Below, piece by piece: positions 7,357 through 13,877 of a stretch of DNA of 26,578 nucleotides. The position numbers and the translations under genes were made by a program. Under the pieces are notes generated by a model, which was not told where the DNA came from, did no database searches, and worked only from the letters and a program-made list of their open reading frames with translations. The stretch comes from JADGRQ01 sp041476585 (GTDB lineage: Bacteria > Pseudomonadota > Gammaproteobacteria > Burkholderiales > SG8-39), in assembly GCA_041476585.1 (NCBI GenBank), contig JBGOTT010000016.1, positions 1 to 26,578 on the forward strand, given 5' to 3'. Positions within the stretch are counted from its first letter, which is position 1. Every line of letters starts with the position of its first letter.

Positions 7357-8598
7357 TCAGGCGTACACCGGAAAACCGGCGCACAGCGCCTTCACTTCGC
7401 CAGCCACCTTGCGGATGTTCTGGTCGTCGGCCGGGGCGTCGAGCACGTCGGCGATCAGATTGGCGAGGATCTCGGCCTCGCCGGTGCGAAAACCGCGCGT
7501 GGTCATCGCCGGCGTGCCGATGCGCACGCCGGAAGTGACCATCGGTTTTTCGGGATCGTTGGGGATGGCGTTCTTGTTCACCGTCATGTGCGCCCGGCCG
7601 AGCGCGGCTTCGGCGTCCCTGCCGGTAATTTTTTTCTTCCTCAAATCCATCAGGAACAGGTGGCAGTCGGTGCGGCCCGAGACGATGCGCACGCCGCGCT
7701 CGATGAGCACCCGCACCATGGTGCGCGCGTTGTCGAGCACGTGCTGCTGGTAGTCGCGGAATTCGGGTTTCAGCGCTTCGCCAAGCGCGACCGCCTTCGC
7801 CGCAATCACGTGCATCAGCGGCCCGCCCTGGATGCCGGGAAAGATCGAGGCGTTGACCGGCTTTTCCTGCGCGCTCTTGCCCATGATCAGGCCGCCGCGC
7901 GGGCCGCGCAGAGTTTTGTGGGTGGTAGTGGTGACGAAATCCGCGATGCCGACCGGCGAGGGATACAGCCCGACCGCCACCAGCCCCGCGTAGTGCGCGA
8001 TGTCCGACATCAGCAACGCGCCGGTCTTGTCCGCCACCGTGCGAAACGCCTTCCAGTCGATCGCGAGCGAATAGGCGGATGCGCCAGTCACGATCATCTT
8101 CGGCTTGTGCGTTGCGGCGAGTTCCTCAACCTGGTCGTAGTCGATCTCCTCGTTCTCATCCAGCGTGTAGGACACCACGTTGTAGAGCTTGCCCGAGAGA
8201 TTCACCGGCGAGCCGTGCGTGAGGTGCCCGCCGTGCGCAAGCGAAAGCCCGAGGATCGTATCGCCCGGATTCAACGCGGCCGCATACACGGCCTGGTTGG
8301 CCTGCGAGCCCGAGTGCGGCTGCACGTTCGCCCATTCCGTGCCGAACAGCTTCTTCGCTCGATCGATCGCCAGCTGCTCGGCGATGTCGACGTATTCGCA
8401 GCCGCCGTAATAGCGCTTGCCCGGGTAGCCTTCGGCGTACTTGTTGGTGAGGGCCGTGCCCTGCGCGTAGAGCACCGCGGGGCTGACGTAGTTCTCCGAT
8501 GCGATCAGCTCGACGTGGTCTTCCTGGCGGCGGTTTTCGAGGCGTACCGCGTTCCAGACTTCCGGGTCGGCTTGGGCGAGGACGTTGGGGGCGAACAT
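7357..8598 (-). CDS. glyA: Serine hydroxymethyltransferase
   Basis: PLP enzyme interconverting serine plus tetrahydrofolate with glycine plus 5,10-methylene-tetrahydrofolate; the main source of one-carbon units. Visible are the N-terminal ELIASENYVS, the YAEGYPGKRYYGGCE substrate loop (54-68), and the cofactor lysine in TTTTHKTLRGPRGG (Lys228). The C-terminus is complete at 413 residues. It is the first gene of the glyA-nrdR-ribD-ribE run. No Shine-Dalgarno is visible directly before the ATG, although the start matches homologues well. An extended -10 (TGGTAGAAT on the minus strand, 8634-8626) lies 28 bp upstream of the start codon. Confidence 0.97.
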   Translation of the reverse strand: MFAPNVLAQADPEVWNAVRLENRRQEDHVELIASENYVSPAVLYAQGTALTNKYAEGYPGKRYYGGCEYVDIAEQLAIDRAKKLFGTEWANVQPHSGSQANQAVYAAALNPGDTILGLSLAHGGHLTHGSPVNLSGKLYNVVSYTLDENEEIDYDQVEELAATHKPKMIVTGASAYSLAIDWKAFRTVADKTGALLMSDIAHYAGLVAVGLYPSPVGIADFVTTTTHKTLRGPRGGLIMGKSAQEKPVNASIFPGIQGGPLMHVIAAKAVALGEALKPEFRDYQQHVLDNARTMVRVLIERGVRIVSGRTDCHLFLMDLRKKKITGRDAEAALGRAHMTVNKNAIPNDPEKPMVTSGVRIGTPAMTTRGFRTGEAEILANLIADVLDAPADDQNIRKVAGEVKALCAGFPVYA

Positions 8599-8625
8599 GG
8601 GGAGGGGGTGGAATGTCGACCTGCA

Positions 8626-8634
8626 ATTCTACCA
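8626..8634 (-). promoter_or_regulatory. Candidate extended -10 promoter of glyA
   Basis: The minus strand reads TGGTAGAAT, fitting the TGnTAnAAT extended -10 form, 28 bp before the glyA start. No good -35 is present at 17 bp, which extended -10 promoters can tolerate. It lies back to back with the hicA promoter in a 90-bp divergent region. Confidence 0.4.
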
Positions 8635-8660
8635 GCGCCAGTGGCCGAGAGACGGCTGGC

Positions 8661-8688
8661 TTGATACCATTGGTAGTATACTGACCGC
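8661..8688 (+). promoter_or_regulatory. Candidate hicA promoter/operator, probably leaderless transcript
   Basis: A -10 hexamer TATACT (8677-8682) ends only 6 bases before the hicA ATG at 8689, so transcription would begin at or next to the start codon. There is no Shine-Dalgarno in front of the ATG. Two short palindromes overlap the promoter: TACCATTGGTA (8665-8675) and AGTATACT (8675-8682). They would suit autorepression by the HicB ribbon-helix-helix domain. No consensus -35 was found at normal spacing. Confidence 0.45.
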
Positions 8689-8937
8689 ATGACCAAGCGG
8701 GAGAAGCTGCTAGCGGATATTCGCGCAAGCCCGCGGTCCGTTCGATTTGCGGACGCCTGCAAGGCGGCCGAGTGGATGGGGTTCACGCACAAGGGCGGCA
8801 AGGGATCGCACCGCGCGTTTGCCCGCGCGGACGAGCCAGATCTGCTGGTGTTCCAGGATCGCAACGGCTACATACCGCCGTACCAAGGGCGGCAGTTGGC
8901 GAAGATGGTCGAGAAGTACGGAGGCGATAATGCGTAA
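8689..8937 (+). CDS. hicA: HicA family toxin
   Basis: Small mRNA interferase-type toxin with the double-stranded-RNA-binding-like fold. The 82 residues begin with KREKLLADIRASPRSVRF, followed by the second helix and the strand GFTHKGGKGSHRAF. The catalytic histidine should be His41 in GSHRAF. The C-terminal part (IPPYQGRQLAKMVEKYG) corresponds to the last HicA helix. Family members are usually 55-90 residues. The gene overlaps hicB by 8 bp in another frame. It appears to lack a leader and a ribosome binding site, whereas hicB has a strong one. The pair is best read as a chromosomal toxin-antitoxin module. Confidence 0.85.
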   Translation: MTKREKLLADIRASPRSVRFADACKAAEWMGFTHKGGKGSHRAFARADEPDLLVFQDRNGYIPPYQGRQLAKMVEKYGGDNA

Positions 8938-9283
8938 GTATCCAATTGAAGTGTTCTGGAGCGAAGAGGACGAGGGATATATCGCCATCGTCCCTGACCT
9001 TGCCGGGTGCAGTGCTTGGGGAAAGACTGAAAGTGAAGCAATCCGTGAGGCGCGTGACGCGATCGAAGCTTGGGTCAAGGCCGCGAAAAGCGCCAAGCGT
9101 TCCATCCCGGAGCCGTCGCGGCGCGGTGACGAAGCTGCGTACAGCGGCAAGTTTCTCATGCGCGTGCCGAAGCGACTGCACGCGGACATGGCACGTGCCG
9201 CGAAGGCGCAGGGGGTGAGCCTCAATCAGTACCTGCTCTATCTGTTAACCGAAAAACACGTACAGAACCGGAAGGCGGCGTGA
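8930..9283 (+). CDS. hicB: HicB family antitoxin
   Basis: Antitoxin that binds HicA and represses the operon. The N-terminal RNase H-like degraded fold runs from KYPIEVFWSEEDEGYIAIVP through DLAGCSAWGKTESEAIREA to about residue 53. A C-terminal ribbon-helix-helix DNA-binding part covers about 73-107 (GKFLMRVPKRLHADMARAA, GVSLNQYLLYLL). Length is 117 residues. The start is ATG 8930, inside the end of hicA, with GGAGG at 8920-8924 and a 5-base spacer. The strong ribosome binding site inside the toxin gene should favour antitoxin synthesis. It ends 13 bp from the end of the convergent mocA-like gene. Confidence 0.88.
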   Translation: MRKYPIEVFWSEEDEGYIAIVPDLAGCSAWGKTESEAIREARDAIEAWVKAAKSAKRSIPEPSRRGDEAAYSGKFLMRVPKRLHADMARAAKAQGVSLNQYLLYLLTEKHVQNRKAA

Positions 9284-9296
9284 ACTCGCGATACGG

Positions 9297-9929
9297 TCAG
9301 ACCACCAGCGACGGCGTCAGATCGTTCGGCGTGTCGATATCGCGGATCACGCCGGGATCTCCGCAGGGAATCTTCTTCAGTTCACCGATTTGTGCCTCGA
9401 GCACAGCCCGCGCACCCGCATCGCCCTCGAGCGCCACAAGCTGCTCATAGAACGCCGCGGCGATCCCCACCGGATGCCCGCGCCGCGCGCGGAAATACGG
9501 CGCGACGAGCTTCGCTCCCGATTCCATCGCCTCGCGCACCGCGACGATGGTGCTCGGCCGGATGAACGGCATGTCGGCGAGCGCCACGAGGTAATCACGC
9601 CCCGGACCGGCAGCATGCACTCCACACGCAAGGCTTACGCCCATCCCCTCTTCGGCCCGGGCGCACTCCTCCACGCGACAGCCCGCCTCGCGAAGTTTCA
9701 CGGCAAGCGGATGTTCGAGCGAGCGCACCACGGCGATGCATTCCGGAACCGCGGCGAGCAGGTGCTGCGCGGCCGTGACGGCGATCGGCTGGCCGTCAGG
9801 CAGAAAATGCAGAAGCTTGTCGGAACCGAAACGGGATGACGAACCGGCAGCGAGGAGGATGCCGATGATCGGCGGTTTAGCTGTCAAGACACATTGGGTC
9901 CCCGCCGGCGCGGGGACGACGTTACGCAC
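9297..9929 (-). CDS. MocA/MobA-like nucleotidyltransferase
   Basis: NTP_transf_3 family enzyme, most likely a molybdenum cofactor cytidylyltransferase making the MCD form used by xanthine dehydrogenase and CO dehydrogenase-type enzymes. The nucleotide-binding signature GILLAAGSSSRFGSDKLL is near the N-terminus; DYLVALADMPFIRPSTI supplies the metal-binding aspartate, and RRGHPVGI follows. An XdhC-like gene lies just upstream and an iron-sulfur subunit gene lies further along, which supports this role. The longest frame starts at GTG 9929, but its first codons come from a dispersed GC-rich repeat (9898-9946). The true start may be TTG 9887, just before the conserved block. No clear ribosome binding site decides it. 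Confidence 0.8.
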   Translation of the reverse strand: MRNVVPAPAGTQCVLTAKPPIIGILLAAGSSSRFGSDKLLHFLPDGQPIAVTAAQHLLAAVPECIAVVRSLEHPLAVKLREAGCRVEECARAEEGMGVSLACGVHAAGPGRDYLVALADMPFIRPSTIVAVREAMESGAKLVAPYFRARRGHPVGIAAAFYEQLVALEGDAGARAVLEAQIGELKKIPCGDPGVIRDIDTPNDLTPSLVV

Positions 9930-9946
9930 GCGGGGACGACGTTACG
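9898..9946. repeat. Palindromic dispersed repeat with partial 20-bp tandem duplication
   Basis: A perfect hairpin gtccccgc/gcggggac with a 4-base loop (9898-9917) is part of a common dispersed element (translated HWVPAGAGTT). Its right side, cgcggggacgacgttacg, occurs twice with a 20-base period (9909-9926 and 9929-9946). It fills the junction between the mocA-like gene and xdhC. Confidence 0.75.
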
Positions 9947-10955
9947 TGCTCTGCGTCACCTCGCAGGCCGAAGGGTCGAAGCGGCTGGTTTCCTTCGCGG
10001 CCCAGTCGGGCCTGGCGACGCCGTGGCGCACCGCAGTCATCTCGGCAAGGATCGCCACCGCGATCTCCGGCGGGGTCTTGGAGCCGATGTACAGGCCGAC
10101 CGGCCCGCGCAGCCGGGCGATTTCCGCGTCGGAGAGGTCGAATTCCTTCAGCCGGACCCGGCGCGTATCGTTGTTCTTCTTCGAGCCGATCGCACCGACA
10201 TAGAACGCCGCCGACTTGAGCGCTTCCATCAGCGCCAGATCGTCGAGTTTCGGATCGTGGGTCAGCGCGACGACCGCACTGTGGCCATCGAGGTTGGCAT
10301 CGCGGATCACATCATCGGGCATGCCGCGGTTGAGCTCCACGTTGGGCAGGTCCCAACCAGCGTAGTACTCCTCGCGCGGGTCGATCACCAGTACGTGGTA
10401 ATCGAGCATGCGCGCCATCTCGGCCAGGTAGCGCGTGAGCTGTCCCGCGCCGATCAGCACCAGCCGCCAGCGCGGCCCGTGCACCGAGAACAGCGTCTTG
10501 CCGTCGAATTCGAGCGCGTCGCTCCATTTGCCCGGCACAAGTTCCGACTTTCCGGTATCGAGATCGAGCCGCCGCGCGATCAATTGCTGCCGGCCGATGA
10601 TCGACAGCAGCTCGCGGAAATTGGTGTCCCGGCCGACGGGCTCAAGCACCACCTGCAGCGTCCCGCCGCACGGCAGGCCCCAACGCGTGGCCTCCTCGTT
10701 GGTCACACCGTAGGTAATCAGCTGCGGCTTGTCCCTGGCCACCGCCTGCGCCTTCACCTTCTCGATCAGGTCGTCCTCGACGCAACCGCCCGAGACCGAA
10801 CCCGAAACCAGCCCGTCTTCGCGCACCGCCACCATCGAGCCGACCGGACGGGGCGCCGAGCCCCAGGTCTTGACGATGGTGCCGACGGTGGCGCGGCGCC
10901 CGCCGTCCACCCATTCGATGGCGCTTTTCAGTACTTCGATGTCTACGCTGTCCAT
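9942..10955 (-). CDS. XdhC/CoxI family maturation factor
   Basis: XdhC-type protein that carries molybdenum cofactor and promotes its sulfuration and insertion into xanthine dehydrogenase-like or CO dehydrogenase-like enzymes. The N-terminal XdhC_CoxI domain (about 10-75) contains TIVKTWGSAPRPVGSMVAV and the VSGSVSGGCVED motif with its cysteine. GLPCGGTLQV follows near residue 95. The C-terminal Rossmann domain (about 160-310) has LVLIGAGQLTRYLAEMA and FYVGAIGSKKN. Length of 337 residues is normal. The start is 29 bp after the end of the histidine kinase gene on the same strand, so read-through from the metal cluster is possible. A weak GGGGA precedes the ATG. Confidence 0.9.
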   Translation of the reverse strand: MDSVDIEVLKSAIEWVDGGRRATVGTIVKTWGSAPRPVGSMVAVREDGLVSGSVSGGCVEDDLIEKVKAQAVARDKPQLITYGVTNEEATRWGLPCGGTLQVVLEPVGRDTNFRELLSIIGRQQLIARRLDLDTGKSELVPGKWSDALEFDGKTLFSVHGPRWRLVLIGAGQLTRYLAEMARMLDYHVLVIDPREEYYAGWDLPNVELNRGMPDDVIRDANLDGHSAVVALTHDPKLDDLALMEALKSAAFYVGAIGSKKNNDTRRVRLKEFDLSDAEIARLRGPVGLYIGSKTPPEIAVAILAEMTAVRHGVARPDWAAKETSRFDPSACEVTQST

Positions 10956-10984
10956 GTGATTCCCCGTTCGAAGAGCGTGAAAGA

Positions 10985-12382
10985 CTACGCCTTTTTGAAT
11001 GCGTCCGCAGCCACGAAATTCAAGCTCACCCGGCAGCCGCGCCCGCCCTGTGCATTCGGCGCGCCGTCGCCGATGACAACCGTCGCGCGGTGCGCGTCCG
11101 CAATCTCATGCACGATGGCCAGTCCCAGGCCGCTGCCGGTGCCCGCGGTACCCGCCGCGCGGTAGAACCGCTCCAGCACGCGCTCGCGCTCGGGCACCGG
11201 GATGCCCGGACCGTTGTCCTCGACCTCCATGAACGGTTCGCCGTCGCGCATGCCGGTGCGCACCGTGACGCTGCCGCCCTCGGGCGTGTATTCGATGGCA
11301 TTGCCGATCAGATTGACGAGCGCCTCGCGCAGCAGAAATGCATCGCCGCGCACGGCGGCGGGCGCGAGGTCGAATCCGAGATCGATCTCGCGCCCGAGCG
11401 CGCGATGCACCCATTCATTGGCGCAGTCCTCGACGACCTGCCGCAGGTCGATGAGCGTCGACTCCGCCGGACGTTCCGCGCCCGGTTCGGCGCGCGCAAG
11501 CGCGAGCAACTGGTTGGCAAGTCGCGCGGTACGGATGGTCGCCGTATGGACCTGCTCGAGCTCGGCGCGGCACGCCTCCGGCACCGGCTGGGCGAGCGCG
11601 AGCTCGGTGTGCGCCTGCAGGCCGGCGAGGGGGGTGCGCAGCTGGTGCGCGGCATTGGACAAGAAGCGTTGCTGGTTCAGGTTCGCCTCGCCGACGCGGG
11701 TGAACAGGCGGTTGAGCGCGCCGACCAGCTGTTGCGCCTCCTCGGGCGCCTGGCCTTCGTCGATCGAGCGCAGGTCGCGCGGCGAGCGCGCCCGGATTTC
11801 GTCCGAGAGCTGCGCCAGCGGCTCCAGGCCGCGTTTGACGCCGCGCCACATCAGCGCAAGCGCAGCGCCCGCCAGCAGCAGCTCGGGCAGCACGTTCCAC
11901 AACAGGATTTCGCGCACCAGGCGCTGACGCTTGACGGTGGTTTCGGCGACGATCACGGTACAGATCTCGCCGCCGCAGGGCACCAGCAGCGCCGCGGCGC
12001 GGATCTTCTCACCGCGATACTGCGCGTCATAGACGATCACGCCATCGTCGGGCGCTTCACCCGGCGGCGGGGGAGGCAGGTCGTCCTCACCGTCGATGCG
12101 GCGCCCTTTCGCGTCGCGCACCAGATAGTAGATCTGATCGAAGCGGTCGGTGCGCAGGACCTGCTGTGCGACGCTCGGCAGGTCGACGAACGCCTGCCCG
12201 CCCTCCATGCGGATGCGGTCGGCGACGGCAACGCCGTTGTTGATCAAACCGTGGTCGAAGGCGTCCATCGCCGGCGCGACCGAAAAGTAATACGCGGCGA
12301 TCGAACTGACGGCGAGGATGGCTGCCAGGGGCGCGAGCAGTAGACGCAGCAGGCGGACCCGCAGGCTGGAGGGCGCGCGCAC
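10985..12382 (-). CDS. Sensor histidine kinase, TctE/QseC-like, of the metal cluster
   Basis: Inner-membrane two-component kinase of 465 residues from GTG 12382, placed 4 bases after the stop of the preceding regulator. TM1 is about 8-33, a periplasmic sensor of the 2CSK-N kind covers about 34-158, and TM2 is about 159-180 before a HAMP-like linker. The phosphoacceptor is His246 in NAAHQLRTPLAG; the ATPase domain shows NLIGNAIEYT (N box), DNGPGIP (G1) and GSGLGLAIV (G2). The periplasmic part has a cysteine pair PCGGEIC (Cys136, Cys141) and a proline run, possibly metal or redox related (inference). A longer frame to 12526 only runs back into the regulator gene. It is the only kinase visible for three response regulators. 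Confidence 0.88.
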   Translation of the reverse strand: MRAPSSLRVRLLRLLLAPLAAILAVSSIAAYYFSVAPAMDAFDHGLINNGVAVADRIRMEGGQAFVDLPSVAQQVLRTDRFDQIYYLVRDAKGRRIDGEDDLPPPPPGEAPDDGVIVYDAQYRGEKIRAAALLVPCGGEICTVIVAETTVKRQRLVREILLWNVLPELLLAGAALALMWRGVKRGLEPLAQLSDEIRARSPRDLRSIDEGQAPEEAQQLVGALNRLFTRVGEANLNQQRFLSNAAHQLRTPLAGLQAHTELALAQPVPEACRAELEQVHTATIRTARLANQLLALARAEPGAERPAESTLIDLRQVVEDCANEWVHRALGREIDLGFDLAPAAVRGDAFLLREALVNLIGNAIEYTPEGGSVTVRTGMRDGEPFMEVEDNGPGIPVPERERVLERFYRAAGTAGTGSGLGLAIVHEIADAHRATVVIGDGAPNAQGGRGCRVSLNFVAADAFKKA

Positions 12383-12386
12383 GGCC

Positions 12387-13088
12387 CTAGCCGCTGAACT
12401 CTTCGAGCATGTAGCCGAAGCCACGAACCGTACGAATGTGGATGCGCGCGGGCTCGAGCTTGCCGCGCAAGCGAGAGACGTAGACCTCGATTGCATTGTG
12501 GGACAGGTCTTCCCCCCAGCTCGCAACCGCCTGGATGATCACTTCCTTGCTGACCACTTTCTCGACCTTGCCCAGCAGCACCTCGAGCACCGCCCACTCG
12601 CGCGCCGCAAGCTCGAGCGGAGCGCCGTTGAGAAACGCGCGCCGCGCGCCGGTATCGAGTTCGAGCGGGCCGTGCGTCAGGCGCGGGCCGGATTGCGCCT
12701 TGCCCCGGCGGTTGAGCGCCCGTACCCGCGCGACAAGCTCCGCCATGGCGAATGGCTTGGCCATGTAATCGTCGGCGCCGAGGTCCAGGCCGTGCACGCG
12801 ATCGTCGATCGCGTCGCGCGCCGTGAGGATCAGCACCGGCACCGGGCTGCCCTGCGCTCGCAGCCGGCGCAGCACCTCGAAGCCGTCGAGGCCCGGCAGG
12901 CCGACGTCGAGAATCATCAGGTCGAAGCTTTCCTGCGTGGCGGCGAGGATCGCATGCTCGCCGCTTTTCATCACGTCCGCGGCGTGCCCTTCGCCCTCAA
13001 GGATGCGGGCGACTCCGGCGGCCAGCGAAGCGTCGTCCTCGACGATCAGGATTCGCATGCAGGGGGTGGTGCGCAAAGCGCCCATCAT
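12387..13088 (-). CDS. OmpR-family response regulator, partner of the kinase
   Basis: Receiver plus winged-helix DNA-binding regulator of the QseB/TctD/CzcR type. The receiver begins MRILIVEDDASLAAGV; counting from that Met the acidic pair is Asp8-Asp9 and the phosphorylation site Asp51 (LMILDVGLPGLDGF). The conserved lysine is in MAKPFAMAEL. The C-terminal effector ends with the typical VYVSRLRGKL and IRTVRGFGYMLEE. Two starts are possible: ATG 13088, whose ATGA overlaps the upstream regulator's stop, or ATG 13058, which gives the canonical MRIL start. Neither has a strong Shine-Dalgarno. It is followed after 4 bases by the kinase, the usual regulator-kinase pair. Confidence 0.9.
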   Translation of the reverse strand: MMGALRTTPCMRILIVEDDASLAAGVARILEGEGHAADVMKSGEHAILAATQESFDLMILDVGLPGLDGFEVLRRLRAQGSPVPVLILTARDAIDDRVHGLDLGADDYMAKPFAMAELVARVRALNRRGKAQSGPRLTHGPLELDTGARRAFLNGAPLELAAREWAVLEVLLGKVEKVVSKEVIIQAVASWGEDLSHNAIEVYVSRLRGKLEPARIHIRTVRGFGYMLEEFSG

Positions 13089-13840
13089 AGCGCCGCATTC
13101 GAGTCATGGTATTCCTCCAGCATGTAGCCGAAGCCTCTCACGGTGCGGATGCGGATTCCGGCAGGATCCAGCTTGGCGCGCAACCGCGAGATGTACACCT
13201 CGATCGCGTTCGGCGTGAGTTCGTCGTCGAACCCGGTCAGCGCGCCGATGAAGGCGTCCTTGCTGACCACTTTCGCGACGCGCTCGAGCAGCAGAACCAG
13301 CACTTCCCATTCACGCCCCGCCAGGTCGAATGCGTCGCCACCGATATAAGCGCGACGACCCGCGAGATCGAGCGCAAGCGGGCCGTGCACGAGACGCGGC
13401 GCAGATCGCGTCATCGCGCGACGCACCAGCGCGCGCACCCGCGCCGCGAGTTCGGGCAATGCGAACGGCTTGGTCATGTAGTCGTCGGCTCCCAGGTCCA
13501 GGCCGCGCACGCGGTCGCCGATCGCGTCGCGCGCGGTGAGCATCAACACCGGCATGGTGTGCCGCGCGTCACGCAGGCGGCGCAGCACTTCGAAGCCGTC
13601 GATCCGCGGCAGGCCGATGTCGAGCACCACCAGGTGGTAGTCCCCCGAGGAACACGCCGCGAGCGCTGCTTCGCCGCTTGCTACGCGCAGCACGGAAAAC
13701 CCTTCTTGGCTGAGGCCGGCCACCAGCCCCGAGCCGACCTGATCGTCGTCCTCGACCACCAGCAGGCGGGCCCGCATGGATTCGGCTGCACGGGCGTTCG
13801 GGACTTTTGAAGGTTCGATGGACGTCGGGGAGCGCTGCAT
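13085..13840 (-). CDS. OmpR-family response regulator, second copy type
   Basis: Receiver (RLLVVEDDDQVGSGLVAGLS, phosphorylation site in VVLDIGLPRIDGF, Asp74 from the chosen start) and winged-helix domain ending IRTVRGFGYMLEEY. The start at ATG 13840 is preceded by GGAG six bases upstream; the frame runs further to 13927 but then overlaps the end of the RND gene. It is much closer to the regulator at 19097-19825 than to its neighbour at 12387-13088, with an 89-bp stretch (13683-13771) that differs at one base from 19695-19783. It sits between the RND pump gene and the regulator-kinase pair and overlaps the next regulator by 4 bases, so all are probably one operon. Confidence 0.88.
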   Translation of the reverse strand: MQRSPTSIEPSKVPNARAAESMRARLLVVEDDDQVGSGLVAGLSQEGFSVLRVASGEAALAACSSGDYHLVVLDIGLPRIDGFEVLRRLRDARHTMPVLMLTARDAIGDRVRGLDLGADDYMTKPFALPELAARVRALVRRAMTRSAPRLVHGPLALDLAGRRAYIGGDAFDLAGREWEVLVLLLERVAKVVSKDAFIGALTGFDDELTPNAIEVYISRLRAKLDPAGIRIRTVRGFGYMLEEYHDSNAAL

Positions 13841-13877
13841 CAATGTCTCCGGATCGATGGGTCTTCGGTTGTCGCGT

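Noticed and set aside
5665..8664. 999-codon open frame on the plus strand
   Set aside because: It lies antisense to ribE, ribD, nrdR and glyA, has Arg/His/Ala-rich shadow composition, and is explained by high-GC codon bias of the real minus-strand genes.
9898..9946. Possible CRISPR-like repeat
   Set aside because: Only two 18-base copies with a 2-base gap; it is a tandem duplication within a dispersed palindrome, with no spacers and no cas genes.
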